A stretch of 64,000 nucleotides of DNA from Siphonodentalium dalli. Taxonomy: Eukaryota > Mollusca > Scaphopoda > Gadilida > Siphonodentaliidae. The position numbers and the translations under genes were made by a program. Where the stretch lies: contig CP136062.1 of NCBI GenBank assembly GCA_032622095.1, positions 34,412,918-34,476,917 of the forward strand, in the 5' to 3' direction. Of this stretch, positions 1 to 11,425 are shown in pieces. How positions within the stretch are numbered: the first letter of the stretch is position 1; the number at the start of each line of letters is the position of its first letter. The notes beneath the pieces are model-generated. The model was not told where the DNA came from and made no database searches. It worked only from the letters and a program-made list of their open reading frames with translations.

Positions 1-1131
1 TGTAGCCCGTGCTAAAGGATTTAGTCATACAAAGAGTAAAATCCAAGATGGCTGCTGACGGCCATGTTTTTTGGCCGAATGACCCCAAAATGACTCGTTC
101 CCATCTACATGTCATTATTAACATTCTTGACAAATTTTATGGTGATCAGACTAAAAGTAGGACCTGTAGCCCGTGCTAAAGGATTTAGTCATGCAAAGAG
201 TAAAATCCAAGACGGCTGCTGGCGGCCATGTTTTTTGGCCGATTGACCCCAAAATGACTCGTTCCAATCTACATGTCATTGTTAACATCCATGACAAATT
301 TGATGATGATCAGACTAAAGGTACCACCTGTAGCCCGTGCTAAAGAATTTAGTCATACAAAGAGTAAAATCCAAGATGGCTGCTGGCGGCCATGTTTTTG
401 GGCCGAATGACCCCAAAATTACTCGTTCCCATCTACTTGTCAATATTAACATCCATGACAAATTTCATGACGATCAGACGAACAGTGCGACCTGTGGCCC
501 GTGCTAATGGATTGAATTTTGAAAACAAAGATGGCCACTGGCGGCCATGTTTTTTGTCCGAATGACCCCAAAATGACTCGTTCCCATCTACATTCCAATT
601 TCAACAACCATGATAAATTTCATGATTATCAGACTAAAGGTACGACCTGTAGCCCGTGCTAAAGGATTTAGTCATACAAAGAGTAAAATCCAAGATGGCT
701 GCTGGCGGCCATGTTTTTTGCCCGAATAACCCAAAAATGACTCGTTCCCATCTACATGTCATTGTTAACATCCATGTCAAATTTTATGACGATCTGACTA
801 AAGGTACGACCTGTAGCCCGTGCTAAAGGATTTAGTCATGCAAAGAGTAAAATCGAAGATGGCTGTTGGCGGCCATGTTTTTTGGCCGAATGACCCCCAA
901 AATTACTCGTTCCCATCTACATGTCAATATTAACATCCATGACAAATTTCATGACGATCAGACGAACAGTACGGCCTGTAGCCCGTGCTAATGGATTGAA
1001 CTTTGAAATCTAAGATGGCCGCTGGCGGCCATGTTTTTTTCCCGTATGACCCCAAAATGAATCATTCCGGTACAAATGTTGATGTCAACAGCTATGACAA
1101 ATTTCATAATGATCCGATCAAAGGTACGACC
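1..1131 (+). repeat. Seven-copy ~164-bp tandem repeat (core of a pearl/HINE-like element)
   Basis: Monomers begin with the motif TGTAGCCCGTGCTAA at 1, 165, 329, 493, 648, 812 and 977, so the period is 164-165 bp with two shortened copies of 155 bp. Each carries a block CCAAGATGGC...GGCGGCCATG followed by a run of T and then TGACCCCAAAATGACTCGTTCC. The left end lies outside the window. A tandem core of this size followed by a terminal hairpin (next entry) is the layout known for bivalve 'pearl'/Helitron-associated elements; that assignment is inference. The monomer recurs as single reverse copies near 35.3 and 36.2 kb. Confidence 0.85.
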
Positions 1132-1238
1132 TGTATCCTCTATTGTTGACGCGTTACGTACACACGCACACACGGAACACGGACGACAAAGCCATGGCAA
1201 TAGCTCAAACTTTACAAAGTAAAGTTGAGCTAAAAAAT
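1132..1238 (+). mobile_element. Right end of the pearl-like element: short tract plus terminal hairpin
   Basis: After the last monomer comes an ACACACG/ACGGAC-rich tract (about 1157-1190), then CCATGGCAATAGCTC and a stem-loop at 1201-1233 whose arms read TAGCTCAAACTTT and AAAGTTGAGCTA. The sequence ends in CTAA followed by an A run. A 3' hairpin close to a CTRR-type end is the Helitron signature, and a tetranucleotide-like tract next to a tandem core is typical of pearl elements. No transposase is present, so the element would be non-autonomous. The exact end is not proved because no empty site is visible. Confidence 0.5.
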
Positions 1239-1491
1239 GGATGTATAGCCAAATTTCACTTCTTTTTTGCTCACGATATCAGTGACAATAAAATCACATA
1301 CAAAAAACACCATATGGACCGAACTTCGAAAAAAAATAAAAATAAAAAATCTGTGCTAATTGAGCACTAAAAAGTGATATAACCCTTTAACAGGCTATCA
1401 TTTGAATATGCCATATAACAAAAATGTATTTTCAAGATCCATTTGAAATTTTGACACTTTCAATTGTTTTCCTGACAAAAAATACCTTATG
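1239..1491. other. No gene or repeat recognised
   Basis: AT-rich sequence with homopolymer A runs. Nothing with coding character or a second copy in the window was found. Confidence 0.5.
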
Positions 1492-1602
1492 CCCAAAAAT
1501 AAGGGTTTAATCAAGTTTATGAATGGGTATCCCAATATGATGGGATACCCATTTATGATGGGATACCCATTTATAAACTTGATTAAACCCTTATTTTTTG
1601 GG
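1492..1602. repeat. Inverted repeat (111-bp hairpin)
   Basis: The arms 1492-1534 and 1558-1602 are reverse complements with few differences. They carry CCCAAAAATAAGGGTTTAATC and its mirror around an inner repeat of GATGGGATACCCATTTAT. It could fold as one long hairpin of MITE type. No target duplication is obvious. Confidence 0.8.
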
Positions 1603-1890
1603 ACTGTATGTCCAACTGTGGTAGATTGACCTAATTTATACAGGAATTTGTAGTTATAGAACCAACTCTTTCCATGAACCCTGTGTGATGGCTGGAGTGA
1701 ATTTTTTTTCGGAATTACATCACGATACAAGGCCCAAGTGAATCTTATTTGGAATACTCACCAATGCTGACCAATGAAGTAAAAAGGCACTGTGTGACAA
1801 ATATATCCTACCTTATGTGTATTTAGCTGTGCATGGTTTGTTAATTAGGCCAGCCTATTGTCATATTAGAACAGTCTCCAATAACATACA

Positions 1891-1987
1891 AGCTCTCTGC
1901 ACACTGCTCTGCAGGGAACATTGTGAATTTGGCAACAGTCCAAGCAGGCTCTCTGCATGGATCACTGTGAATTTGGCAACAGTCCAA
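1891..1987 (+). repeat. Short tandem duplication
   Basis: Two units share CTCTCTGCA at the left and GTGAATTTGGCAACAGTCCA at the right (1891-1944 and 1946-1987). The second unit has lost about 10 bp. No gene is associated. Confidence 0.7.
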
Positions 1988-2154
1988 GACACATGGGGTA
2001 TAATATAAACTGAACACCTGTGGCCAACTTGATCTCCAGAAGTGGAAGGGACAGTGTAGTGAGGTGGGGTGGGGTGGGGTGGGGGTGGAAGTTGGATTTT
2101 GAGTGTGTATGATTCACAACTTTTGTAAAAAAAAGTTAATACACACGTACCGGT

Positions 2155-2540
2155 AGTTGGAAATTTCATACATTATTACACTACAACGTAAAGGTTAAAA
2201 TACATTGGTTACCATTGCCTGGTATCCCAACTAGTAATTATTGTCCCCATTATGATGGGGTCGGGGATCGAGTGATGGAGGTATTTTGAGGGGGTGGGAG
2301 TCACAACTGTTATAAAGAATTTTAACAGTTGGAAATTTCATACATGATTACACTAACTTTTTGTCCCCATTTATTTTACTGCTGTCTGGAATATCAATCA
2401 ATTAGAACAAATTCAAGCTATATGTGGCCTATCATTCTCAAATAATTTTAATTTCAACTGAAAAACATTTTCAACAATTGGAAATTTCATTCATGGCCTG
2501 GCATTGAACACAATTTAATAATTGGAAATTGTTCATATCT
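2155..2540 (+). repeat. Four scattered copies of a short TTGGAAATTTCAT motif
   Basis: The motif TTGGAAATTTCAT(A/T)CAT occurs at about 2157, 2330 and 2477, with a decayed copy at about 2522. The first two are followed by the same ATTACACTA sequence. These look like remnants of an older local duplication. There is no gene in 1740-2680. Confidence 0.5.
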
Positions 2541-2683
2541 GTTCGATACCCCTCCCTCACTTTAAAATTGGGGAAGGTCAATGTCGCCAAAGGGTAGAAA
2601 ACGTCATATAAACCATTTTTAGCTTGTTGTCTGGTCCTCATTTCCATACATTATCTCTTCCAGTTAGATACTGCAGGCAACCG

Positions 2684-2960
2684 GTGTACCACGTTAAGTT
2701 CCCCCCCTGGATAAGTCACCCCGCGGGGGAACTTATCCTAGGATAAGTTCCCCCCCGCGGGGTGACTTATCCTAGGATAAGTTCCCCCCACCCTGGATAA
2801 GTTCCCTCCCATGTATGACAAAAAAATAATTTCACTCATTTGATATCGTTTGGTCCTCAAATGGCCAGAAAAATGTTTTTTGAGATTGAAATTTTTTTTT
2901 TATTATTTTTTATTTTTAAAAAAAAAGTGACAAATTGTTTTTATCATGCATTTGATTGTT
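2684..2960 (+). mobile_element. Relative of the 36.6-kb foldback MITE, with a strong palindrome
   Basis: ACCGGTGTACCACGTTAAG near 2684, then CCCATGTATGACAAAA, TCACTCATTTGATATCGTTTG and AATGGCCAGAAA occur in the same order as in the element at 36597-36923. Inside, 2709-2772 is a nearly perfect palindrome with arms GGATAAGT...CTTATCC centred on TCCTAGGA. The matching right terminus is missing, because the sequence runs into the foldback array that starts near 3020. Confidence 0.6.
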
Positions 2961-3019
2961 TGTTCCTGAAATGGCCATTTTTTTTTTTTTTTTTTAATTA
3001 ATTTTTTTTTTTTTTATAA

Positions 3020-5860
3020 ATGTCCAGGCTTGGATATTCCCCACCCCCACCCATCACCTACATGACAAATAAAAATCAACTTATGATTTTATCGCTTATT
3101 TTGCTTTATATATTCATGAAACAGCGAGAAATTAACTTCTTCTGACAACAAGTTGTTTGAGTCAGGGTTTGGGGTGGGGGGGGGGGGGAAGATGTCGCGG
3201 TCAGGATATCTCCCCCCCCCCCACCCAGCACCTACATGACAAAAAAATAATCTTATGGTTTTATATCGCTCGTTTTGCTTTATATAGTCATGAAACAGCG
3301 AGAAATTAACTTCTTCTGACAACAAGTTGTTTGAGTCAGGGTTTGGGGTGGGGGGGGGGGAAATGTCCAGGTCAGGATATCTTCTCCCCCACCCAGCACC
3401 TACATGACAAAAAAATAATCTTATGGTTTTATCACTTGTTTTGCTTTATAGTCATGAAACAGCGAGAAATTAACTTCTTCTGACAACAAGTTGTTTGAGT
3501 CAGGGTTTGGGGTGGGGGGGGGGGAAATGTCCAGGTCAGGATATCTCCCCCCCCCCCACCCAGCACCTACATGACAAAAAAATAATCTTCTGGTTTTATC
3601 GCTTGTTTTGCTTTATATAGTCATGAAACAGCGAGAAATTAACTTCTTCTGAGAACAAGTTGTTTGAGTCAGGGTTTGGGGTGGGAGGGGGGAAGATATC
3701 CAGGTCAGGATATTCCCCCCCCCCCCCCACCCAGCACCTACATGACAAAAACAAAAAAATAATCTTATGGTTTTATCGCTTGTTTTGCTTTATATAGTCT
3801 TGAAACAGCGAGAAATTAACTTCTTCTGAGAACAAGTTGTTTGAGTCAGGGTTTGGGGTGGGGGGGGGGGAAATGTCCAGGTCAGGATATCTTCCCCCCC
3901 CCCCACCCAGCACCTACATGACAAAAAAATAATCTTATGGTTTTATCGCTTGTTTTGCTTTATCTAGTCATGAAACGGCGAGAAATTAACTTCTTCTGAG
4001 AAAAAGTGTTTTGAGTCAGGGTTTGGGGTGGGGGGAAGATGTCCAGGTCAGGATATCTTCCCCCCCCCCCCACCTACATGACAAAACAATCATCTTATGG
4101 TTTTATCGCTTGTTTTGCTTTATCTAGTCATGAAACGGCGAGAAATTAACTTCTTCTGAGAAAAAGTTTTTAGAGTCAGGGTTTGGGGTGGGGGGGGGGG
4201 GGGGGGGAGATGTCCAGGTAGGTCAGGATATCCACCCCCACCCGCCACCTACATGACTCAAAAAACTTGTTCTCAGAAGAAGTTAATTTCTCGCTGTTTC
4301 TTATATAAAGCAAAACGAGCGATAAAACCATAAGATTATCTTTTTGTCATGTAGGTACTGGGTGGGGGGGAGATATCCTGACCTGGACAGCTTCCCCCCC
4401 CACCCCAAACCCTGACTCAAACAACTTGTTGTCAGAAGAAGTTAATTTCTCGCTGTTTCATGACTATATAAAGCAAAACGAGCGATAAAACCATAAGATT
4501 ATTTTTTTGTCATGTAGGTGCTGGGTGGGGGGGGGGGGGGGGGGAAGACATCCTGACCTGGACATCTTCCCCCCCACCCCAAACCCTGACTCAAACAACT
4601 TGTTGTCAGAAGAAGTTAATTTCTCCGCTGTTTCATGACTATATAAAGCAAAACGAGCGATAAAACCATAAGATTATTTTTTTGTCATGTAGGTGCTGGG
4701 TGGGGGGGGGAGATATCCTGACCTGGACATCTTCCCCCCCACCCCAAACCCTGACTCAAACAACTTGTTGTCAGAAGAAGTTAATTTCTCGCTATTTCAT
4801 GACTATATAAAGCAAAACGAGCGATAAAACCATAAGATTATTTTCTTGTCATGTACTAGTAGGTGCTGGGTGGGGGGGAAGATATCCTGACCTGGACATC
4901 TTCCCCCCCCCCCACCCCAAACCCTGACTCAAACAACTTGTCCTCAGAAGAAGTTAATTTCTCGCTGTTTCATGACTATATAAAGCAAAACAAGCGATAA
5001 AACCATAAGATTATTTTTTTGTCATGTAGGTGCTGGGGTGGGGGGGGGGGAAGATATCCTGACCTGGACATCTTCCCCCCCCCCCACCCCAAACCCTGAC
5101 TCAAACAACTTGTTCTCAGAAGAAGTTAATTTCTCGCTGTTTCATGACTATATAAAGCAAAACAAGCGATAAAACCATAAGATTATTTTTTTGTCATGTA
5201 GGTGCTGGGGAACCCTGACTCAAACAACTTGTTGTCAGAAGAAGTTAATTTCTCGCTGTTTCATGACTATATAAAGCAAAACGAGCGATAAAACCATAAG
5301 ATTATTTTTTTGTCATGTAGGTGCTGGGTGGGGGGGGGGAGATATCCTGACCTGGACATCTTCCCCCCCCAAACCCTGACTCAAACAACTTGTTCTCAGA
5401 AGAAGTTAATTTCTCGCTGTTTCATGACTATATAAAGCAAAACAAGCGATTTAAACCATAAGATTATATTTTTGTCATGTAGGTGCTGGGTGGGGGGGGG
5501 GGGAAGATATCCTGACCTGGACATCTTCCCCCCACCCCAAACCCTGACTCAAACAACTTGTTGTCAGAAGAAGTTAATTTCTCGCTATTTCATGACTATA
5601 TAAAGCAAAACGAGCGATAAAACCATAAGATTATTTTCTTGTCATGTAGGTGCTGGGTGGGGGGGGGGGGGGAAGATATCCTGACCTGGACATCTTCCCC
5701 CCCCCCACCCCAAACCCTGACTCAAACAACTTGTTCTCAGAAGAAGTTAATTTCTTGCTGTTTCATGACTATATAAAGCAAAACAAGCGATAAAACCATA
5801 AGATTATTTTTTTGTCATGTAGGTGCTGGGTGGGGGGGGGGGGGGGGGGAGATATCCTGA
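3020..5860. repeat. Large foldback array: ~165-bp tandem units in two opposing arms
   Basis: The unit contains AAACAGCGAGAAATTAACTTC, CAAGTTGTTTGAGTCAGGG, a run of G, GTCCAGGTCAGGATATC, a run of C and CACCTACATGACAAAAA. Seven plus-oriented copies have their CATGAAAC anchor at 3115, 3289, 3453, 3622, 3799 (variant), 3969 and 4129. At about 4255 the orientation flips, and about ten reverse copies continue to 5860. Every unit pairs a G run with a C run, so each can form a local hairpin and the two arms can pair over more than 1 kb. The outer ends are not clear. Confidence 0.9.
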
Positions 5861-6162
5861 TTAATGCAATATATGGTCACCAGGCTCTTTGAGTTTTCCT
5901 GGTGATGTTATCATATTTCGAATTCCAGAAATTGGCGCATTATCATTCTTGTCCGTGGTTGCCTATTGCTAATATAAACTTTGATCAATGATTGGGTGAG
6001 GGATGTGGTCTATATGATGCATGGATTCATGCAAAGAGTAGGCTAAAGTAGGCTAATAGTAATACAGGTGTTAAATATGCCTGTAAATTTTCTATATATA
6101 ATAATAAATTGATGGAACATGCAGAGTGTGCCAATGGATTAAAATTTGAATCCATTTAAGGA
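5861..6162. other. No feature recognised
   Basis: Unique AT-rich spacer between two foldback structures. I see no splice-bounded open frame and no repeat copy elsewhere in the window. Confidence 0.45.
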
Positions 6163-6206
6163 CTTTGCTAACCCAATTTTCCCCAAATTTGATGGAGTCA
6201 AAATAA

Positions 6207-6932
6207 AGATTTATGTTCACTTTTGTTAGTAATCACAATAACCAAACACATGAATGCAACATTTTAAGAGCATTATTAATGCTGAATAGGTCATTGTCGC
6301 ATGGTTTCTGTCAAAAAGACACCCAGAATCTCTTAAACTGCCAAAAAGACACCCAGGATCTCAGACTCAAAGTCTCGCCAAACAACGGGAATTTTGTTTA
6401 GTCGTCTGCTATTAATATTATGATAATTATTTGTTTGTGATCGGAGTGAAATATCAACGAAATTTAATTCGGCTTTGATTCTGACTGACAGCGCAATTCC
6501 ACATCCTTGATAGTTGGCCCAATATTAAGTACCGTACCGAAATATTAGAAGTATAGTTGAAACATCAATTCCAGCATGCTACACTCAGGTTCACTGCACT
6601 ATCATTCAATGCAATTTGATAGAGTGCTTAAAGAGGTGCATATTTCATGTTTCGACTTGACTGTAGTGTTTGTTCCTTTAATACGGCGAAATATATTTAT
6701 GAAACTTGGCATGTATGGATTAGAATTATGTCTCGTAGCTCGAGTATGTTACAAATCGGGGATCTGTTTGGAGTATGTGCAGAATACACCCAGACCTCAA
6801 GCTGACTAATGCCGAATATCTTTCGGTAGGAATCGGGGGATTTTCAAAATCGCAGATCAGATAAATTACTAGATGGGTTTGGTTACTGAATACTGTGATT
6901 ACTAATAAAAGTGAACATAACGAACATGACAA
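6207..6932. mobile_element. ~725-bp inverted-repeat element nested in the left arm of the foldback element
   Basis: It starts with TTATGTTCACTTTTGTTAGT at about 6211 and ends with the reverse complement near 6890-6920 (GTGATTACTAATAAAAGTGA). It interrupts the left arm exactly between AAAATAAA (6206) and TTGGAACTT (6933), which are contiguous in the uninterrupted right arm at about 8523-8540. It contains a small duplication of AAAAAGACACCCAG (about 6313 and 6342). No protein-coding frame is convincing. Confidence 0.7.
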
Positions 6933-8292
6933 TTGGAACTTATTCCCTATTCCTTATTTTCAAAAATGTCGCTTTCGACCGATTTGACGGCATGGGTGGG
7001 TGGCCCGCCCCAAATACTGGCAAATACCACCTAGAAACACCCCGACCCCACTCATAATCCCCGGGGGTGCCACCCCGAGGGGGTGAAAATGTGGTATGGA
7101 CCATTTTCGAGAACGGTAGGGATTTCGACCAATTTGACGGCATGGGTGGGTGGCCCGCCCCAAATACCACCTAGAAACACTCCGACCCCCCACCATCACC
7201 CCCGGGGGTGCCACCCTGAGGGGGTGAAAATGGGACCATTTTCGAGAACGGTAAGGATTTCGACTGATTTGACATGGGTGGGTGGCCCGCCTCAAATACC
7301 AACTAGAAACACCCGGACCCCCCACTAATCATCCCCAGGGGGTGCCACCATTTTCGAGGAAGGTAAGGATTTCGACCAATTTGATGGACGATGGCCGGTC
7401 TGTGTCCTATTATGCTTTGCCAGACTCCGCATATGACTGAATTCTTCGGGGTGTATCTATGTGGTATTTGGGGCGGGCCACCCACCCATGCCATCAAATC
7501 GGTCGAAATCCTTACTGTTCTCAAAAATGGTCCATACCCCATTTTCACCCCCGCCCCGGGGGTGATGGGTGGGGGTCGGTGTGTTTCTATGTGGTATTTG
7601 GGGCGGCCACCACCCATGCCGTCAATTGGTCGAAATCCTTACTGTTCTCTAAAATGGTCCATACCCTATTTTCACCCCCTCGGGGTGGCACCTCTCCTCC
7701 CCTCCCCCCCCCGGGTGATGGGTGGGGGATCGGGGTGTTTCTAGGTGGTATTTGGGGCGTGCCGCCCACCCATGGCCATGCCATCAAATCTGTCGAAATC
7801 CTTACAGTTCTCGAAAATGGTCCATACCCCATTTTCACCCACTCGGGGTGCCCCCCCCCCCCTCCCGGGGGGATGGGTGGGGGGGGGGTCAAGGTGTTTC
7901 TATGTGGTATTTGGGGCAGGCCACCCACCCATACCATCAAATCGAAATTCTTACCATTCTCGAAAATGGTCCATACCCAGTTGGGGTGAGTAGTTGGGGG
8001 TCGGGGTATTTCTAGGTGGTATTTGGGGCGGGCCACCCACCCATGCCGTCAATTGGTCGAAATCCTTACTGTTCTCTAAAATGGTCCATACCCTATTTTC
8101 ACCCCCTCGGGGTGGCACCTCCCCCCCCGGGTGATGGGTGGGGGATCGGGGTGTTTCTAGGTGGTATTTGGGGCGTGCCGCCCACCCATGGCCATGCCAT
8201 AAAATCTGTCGAAATCCTTACCGTTTCTCGAAAATGGTCCATACCGCATTTTCACCCATCGGGGGTGATGGGTGGGGGGGGGGGGGTCGGGT

Positions 8293-8421
8293 GGACTAGA
8301 CGCTGGCTCTATGAGGCTACGCCGTTACACTATATGCACGCCGTCATGATGGATTGTGCTGGTCTCTCATGACGGCAAACAGAGCAGAGCATCGGAGCGT
8401 CATAGAGCCAGTATCTAGTCC
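8293..8421. mobile_element. 129-bp hairpin MITE inside a foldback sub-repeat
   Basis: The termini GGACTAGACGCTGGCTCTAT and its reverse (ATAGAGCCAGTATCTAGTCC) pair over about 26 bp. An inner hairpin (GCCGTCATGA/TCATGACGGC) fills the middle. The flanks GGTCGGG and GGGGTCGGG are the halves of an otherwise intact sub-repeat, so this is an insertion into the older array. Confidence 0.75.
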
Positions 8422-8575
8422 AGGGGTCGGGGTGTTTATAGGTGGTATTTGGGGCGGGCCACCCACCCATGCCGTCAAATCGGTCGAAAGCGACATTTTT
8501 GAAAATAAGGAATAGGGAATAATTTTCCAATTTATTTTGGACTCCATTAAATTTGGAAAGATGTGGTTAAATTAA

Positions 8576-9081
8576 CACATTTCGGCAAAAATATTAGGCC
8601 TACCTGAAATTTAACATTTTCCACTCACGCCTGTTTACTTTCGTCCTCGAAATAACCATTGTAACCAATGTGATGCGGAAACGCCATGACAATATCTGAA
8701 TATGGAATGTATCACAAACTCCACCAATGTCCACTCCATTAATCAGAACTGCCGCCATCATGATTGCCGATGTTGTTGTTGTTATTGAAGATATATGATA
8801 CAAGGATGGAAAGAAAGTTAAGAAGTTAAGAAGTTGTCTGTAAATTCCTCAGTCGACTTTGGATAACCCTAATCGAATTTGGCAAACTGCATATTTTTAG
8901 CGCCACCTATGCTGATAGTGCAGGGGGACTGAACTCTGCCTTGCAGTTTCACTGTCTCGACCAAATGCATTTCGGCCCCTGGATACAACAAATACATATG
9001 TCGATACGACGTGAACACGACCCAGTGCAATATATTTTCAATCCTAACACTAGTTTTCCTATAAGACGAATGTTAGGATAC
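8576..9081. other. No gene recognised
   Basis: Mostly unique sequence. A short GTT tract lies near 8772 and a tandem AAGTTAAG triplication near 8816. Nothing supports coding function. Confidence 0.4.
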
Positions 9082-9195
9082 AATATAAATAGAGCTCCGC
9101 GCATTTTAACGCCCGTCATATTTGTGTCCAATATTGAATATAAATAGAGCTCCGCGCATTTTAACGCCGGTCATTTGTGTGTGCAATATTGAATA
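9082..9195 (+). repeat. 55-bp tandem duplication
   Basis: AATATAAATAGAGCTCCGCG followed by CATTTTAACGCC(C/G)GTCAT starts at 9082 and again at 9137. The second copy then diverges. The unit contains a TATAAATAG box-like sequence, but no transcript can be inferred. Confidence 0.8.
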
Positions 9196-9239
9196 TATAT
9201 TACACAGCCTTTAATTTACGCTAACACATTATATTTTCT

Positions 9240-9990
9240 AAAATGTAAGTGATAGGTGACGGTTTATAACATAAAGGTGTACTCCTTTTATCGCAAAGAC
9301 GCACATTTGTTCAAAAATACAAGACATTTATAAGGCTTCATTTCCCCATATTTGAAGGTGTAAATGGTGATATTTGCTTTCAATAATTAAATAAAATGAT
9401 AACTAAAATACAATAAAATGTTGTCTGTTGCTAAATAGCGACTGTCATATGTATGTGCTATTCTTACTACATATAAATGCAAACTTCTGTCAATGTCCAT
9501 ACATGTTTGCAATTTATAACATATATATGTGTGTCAAATATATAACTTAGTTAATTAACAGACTCAGCCATGTGTTTAATGTGAAAATATATAGGGGCGT
9601 TTTATAGAATATAAATTACGCACGTTTCATTTTGGGGTAATATATGGGCATTATAAAATGTAAAACGGATAGATGACGATTTCTAATATAAAGGTGCACA
9701 CCTTTTATTGGTGAGCTGGTTGTGTTCAAAGATACAATATATTTTCCCCACCGTTTAAGAGCAGCAGGCATGTGTGCAAAAGCAGCAAATATGTATTATA
9801 AACGAGGACATGTGCTTTCAATAATTAAACAAATTGATGACTAAAATACAAAAAAATGACATCTGCTGCTAAATAGCGACTCTCATATGGGTGTGCTATT
9901 CTGACTACAAACATATGCAAATTTTCATCAGTATCCATATATGTTTGCAATTTATAACATATATATGTGTCACATTTACAATATAGTTAC
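9240..9990 (+). repeat. ~415-bp tandem segment duplication
   Basis: The blocks AAAGGTG(T/C)AC(T/A)CC, CTTTCAATAATTAAA, GCTAAATAGCGACT and TTGCAATTTATAACATATAT appear in the same order from about 9240 and again from about 9655. The copies have diverged by point changes and small indels. The block has no coding potential. Confidence 0.75.
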
Positions 9991-10382
9991 AGAAAATAAC
10001 GACATTTCATACATATGTGTTCAATATATAATAAACATGTGTACATATTGAATACATATAGTGAAATTTACCACTTTTCGCCACATATGTTTGTTCTATT
10101 ATTGAATATATAAGAGCGGATACAATATAGTTACAAAACAAACGCCATAGAGGATGAAACCCATCGATATTCCTTTGAAAGGACAACACATTTTATCCGT
10201 TTATAACACAAGTATCGTATTATACCATCAACCGCAGTGACCACGTGAGTATAGCACCAACAACTTAGGTTCGAATTTTATGATCCCATCAAATAATCTC
10301 GACCAGCATACAATGGTTAATCGAGGATACACGCATACTGTACATTAATATTTTGCTTGTGATTTGCTTGAGCACACGTCGC

Positions 10383-11205
10383 TGATGCACACGGGAGTAA
10401 TATGCACACAACGATGGACGCAGGAGTATCACACATACATATGCACGTGGGAGTATCACAAATAAATGCACGCGGGAGTATCACACACATCGATTCACGC
10501 GGTAGTATCATACATTAAATTTGTGCACGCGTGAGTATCAGACAGTTATGCACACGGGAGTAACTCACATCGATACACTCGGGAGTATCATACATCGATA
10601 CACTCGGGAGTATCATGTCATCGATACACTCGGGAGTATAATACATCGATACACTCGGGAGTATCATACATCGATGCACGCGGGAGTATCATACATCGAT
10701 ACACTCGGGAGTATCATACATCGATACACTCGGGAGTATCATACATCGATGCACGCGGGAGTATCATACATCGATACACTCGGGAGTATCATACATCGAT
10801 ACACTCGGGAGTATCATACGTCGATGCACGCGGGAATATCATACATCGATGTACGCGGGAGTATCATACAGTTATGCACGCGGGCGTTACACACATCGAT
10901 GAACGCGGGAGTATCATACATCGATGCACGCGGGAGTATCATACATCGATACACTCGGGAGTATCATACATCGATACACTCGGGAGTATCATACGTCGAT
11001 GCACGCGGGAATATCATACATCGATGTACGCGGGAGTATCATACAGTTATGCACGCGGGAGTTACACACATCGATGAACGCGGGAGTATCACACACTTAG
11101 ATGCAGGCGGGATTATCATATATCGATACACGCGGAAATATCATACATGTACATATCGATGCACGCGGGTGTATCACACATCGATACATGCTGGAGTATC
11201 ATACA
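10383..11205 (+). repeat. 25-bp minisatellite, about 32 copies
   Basis: The unit is CATCGATACACTCGGGAGTATCATA, with a frequent variant GATGCACGCGGGAGTATC. The period is exactly 25 bp in the core (for example 10568 and 10593) and looser at the left edge. Higher-order repetition is visible: blocks of one GCACGC unit and two ACACTC units recur. Because 25 is not a multiple of three and the unit lacks stops, long frames open in all three phases. That explains a 239-residue open frame without invoking a gene. Confidence 0.9.
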
Positions 11206-11344
11206 CAAGTTCCATGCATCATACCGATTGTATTATTTAAGATGTTCGGGATATTTATATTAGTTTTCTATGGGAATAAATATTATTAAATCTAACATGG
11301 TGTTATAGATTTAAGTAAACTAATTTCACCACTGCTTGTTGTAA

Positions 11345-11425
11345 CCACCTACTCTGGTAAGTGTCTCACCGCTTTGCGTCGAACTAGTCCCAGGTACACG
11401 TGTACTGTCCCGACTGAGCTACGGG
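11345..11425 (-). mobile_element. tRNA-derived SINE head (fragment)
   Basis: Read on the minus strand it has GTAGCTCAGTCGGGA (RNA polymerase III A-box type) and, about 40 nt later, AGTTCGACGC (B-box type). The arms do not fold as a functional tRNA: the acceptor stem does not close. A degenerate SINE or tRNA relic is therefore likelier than a tRNA gene. No tail or target duplication was found. Confidence 0.45.

Larger units (their letters stand above)
6163..8575. mobile_element. Foldback element with tandem sub-repeats in its arms
   Basis: The outer arms pair: AAATTTGATGGAGTC near 6187 matches the reverse of 8532-8560, and 6931-7015 (TATTCCCTATTCC, TCGCTTTCGACCGATTTGAC, GGGTGGGTGGCCCGCC) matches the reverse of 8447-8531 almost exactly. 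Inside, sub-repeats of about 130-160 bp (GGTGGTATTTGGGGCGGGCC, GAAAATGGTCCATACC) face each other: about three copies in one orientation at 6990-7385 and seven in the other at 7440-8465. Foldback (FB/Galileo-type) elements have this layout. No transposase is present. Several long open frames here are by-products of the repeats. Confidence 0.75.

Noticed and set aside
6940-8372. Several overlapping 80-176-residue frames
   Set aside because: GC-rich foldback sub-repeats lack stops in several phases on both strands; no start context and no known motif.
10521-11240. 239-residue plus-strand open frame
   Set aside because: Fully explained by a stop-free 25-bp minisatellite read with a 75-bp period; a second frame is open at the same time.
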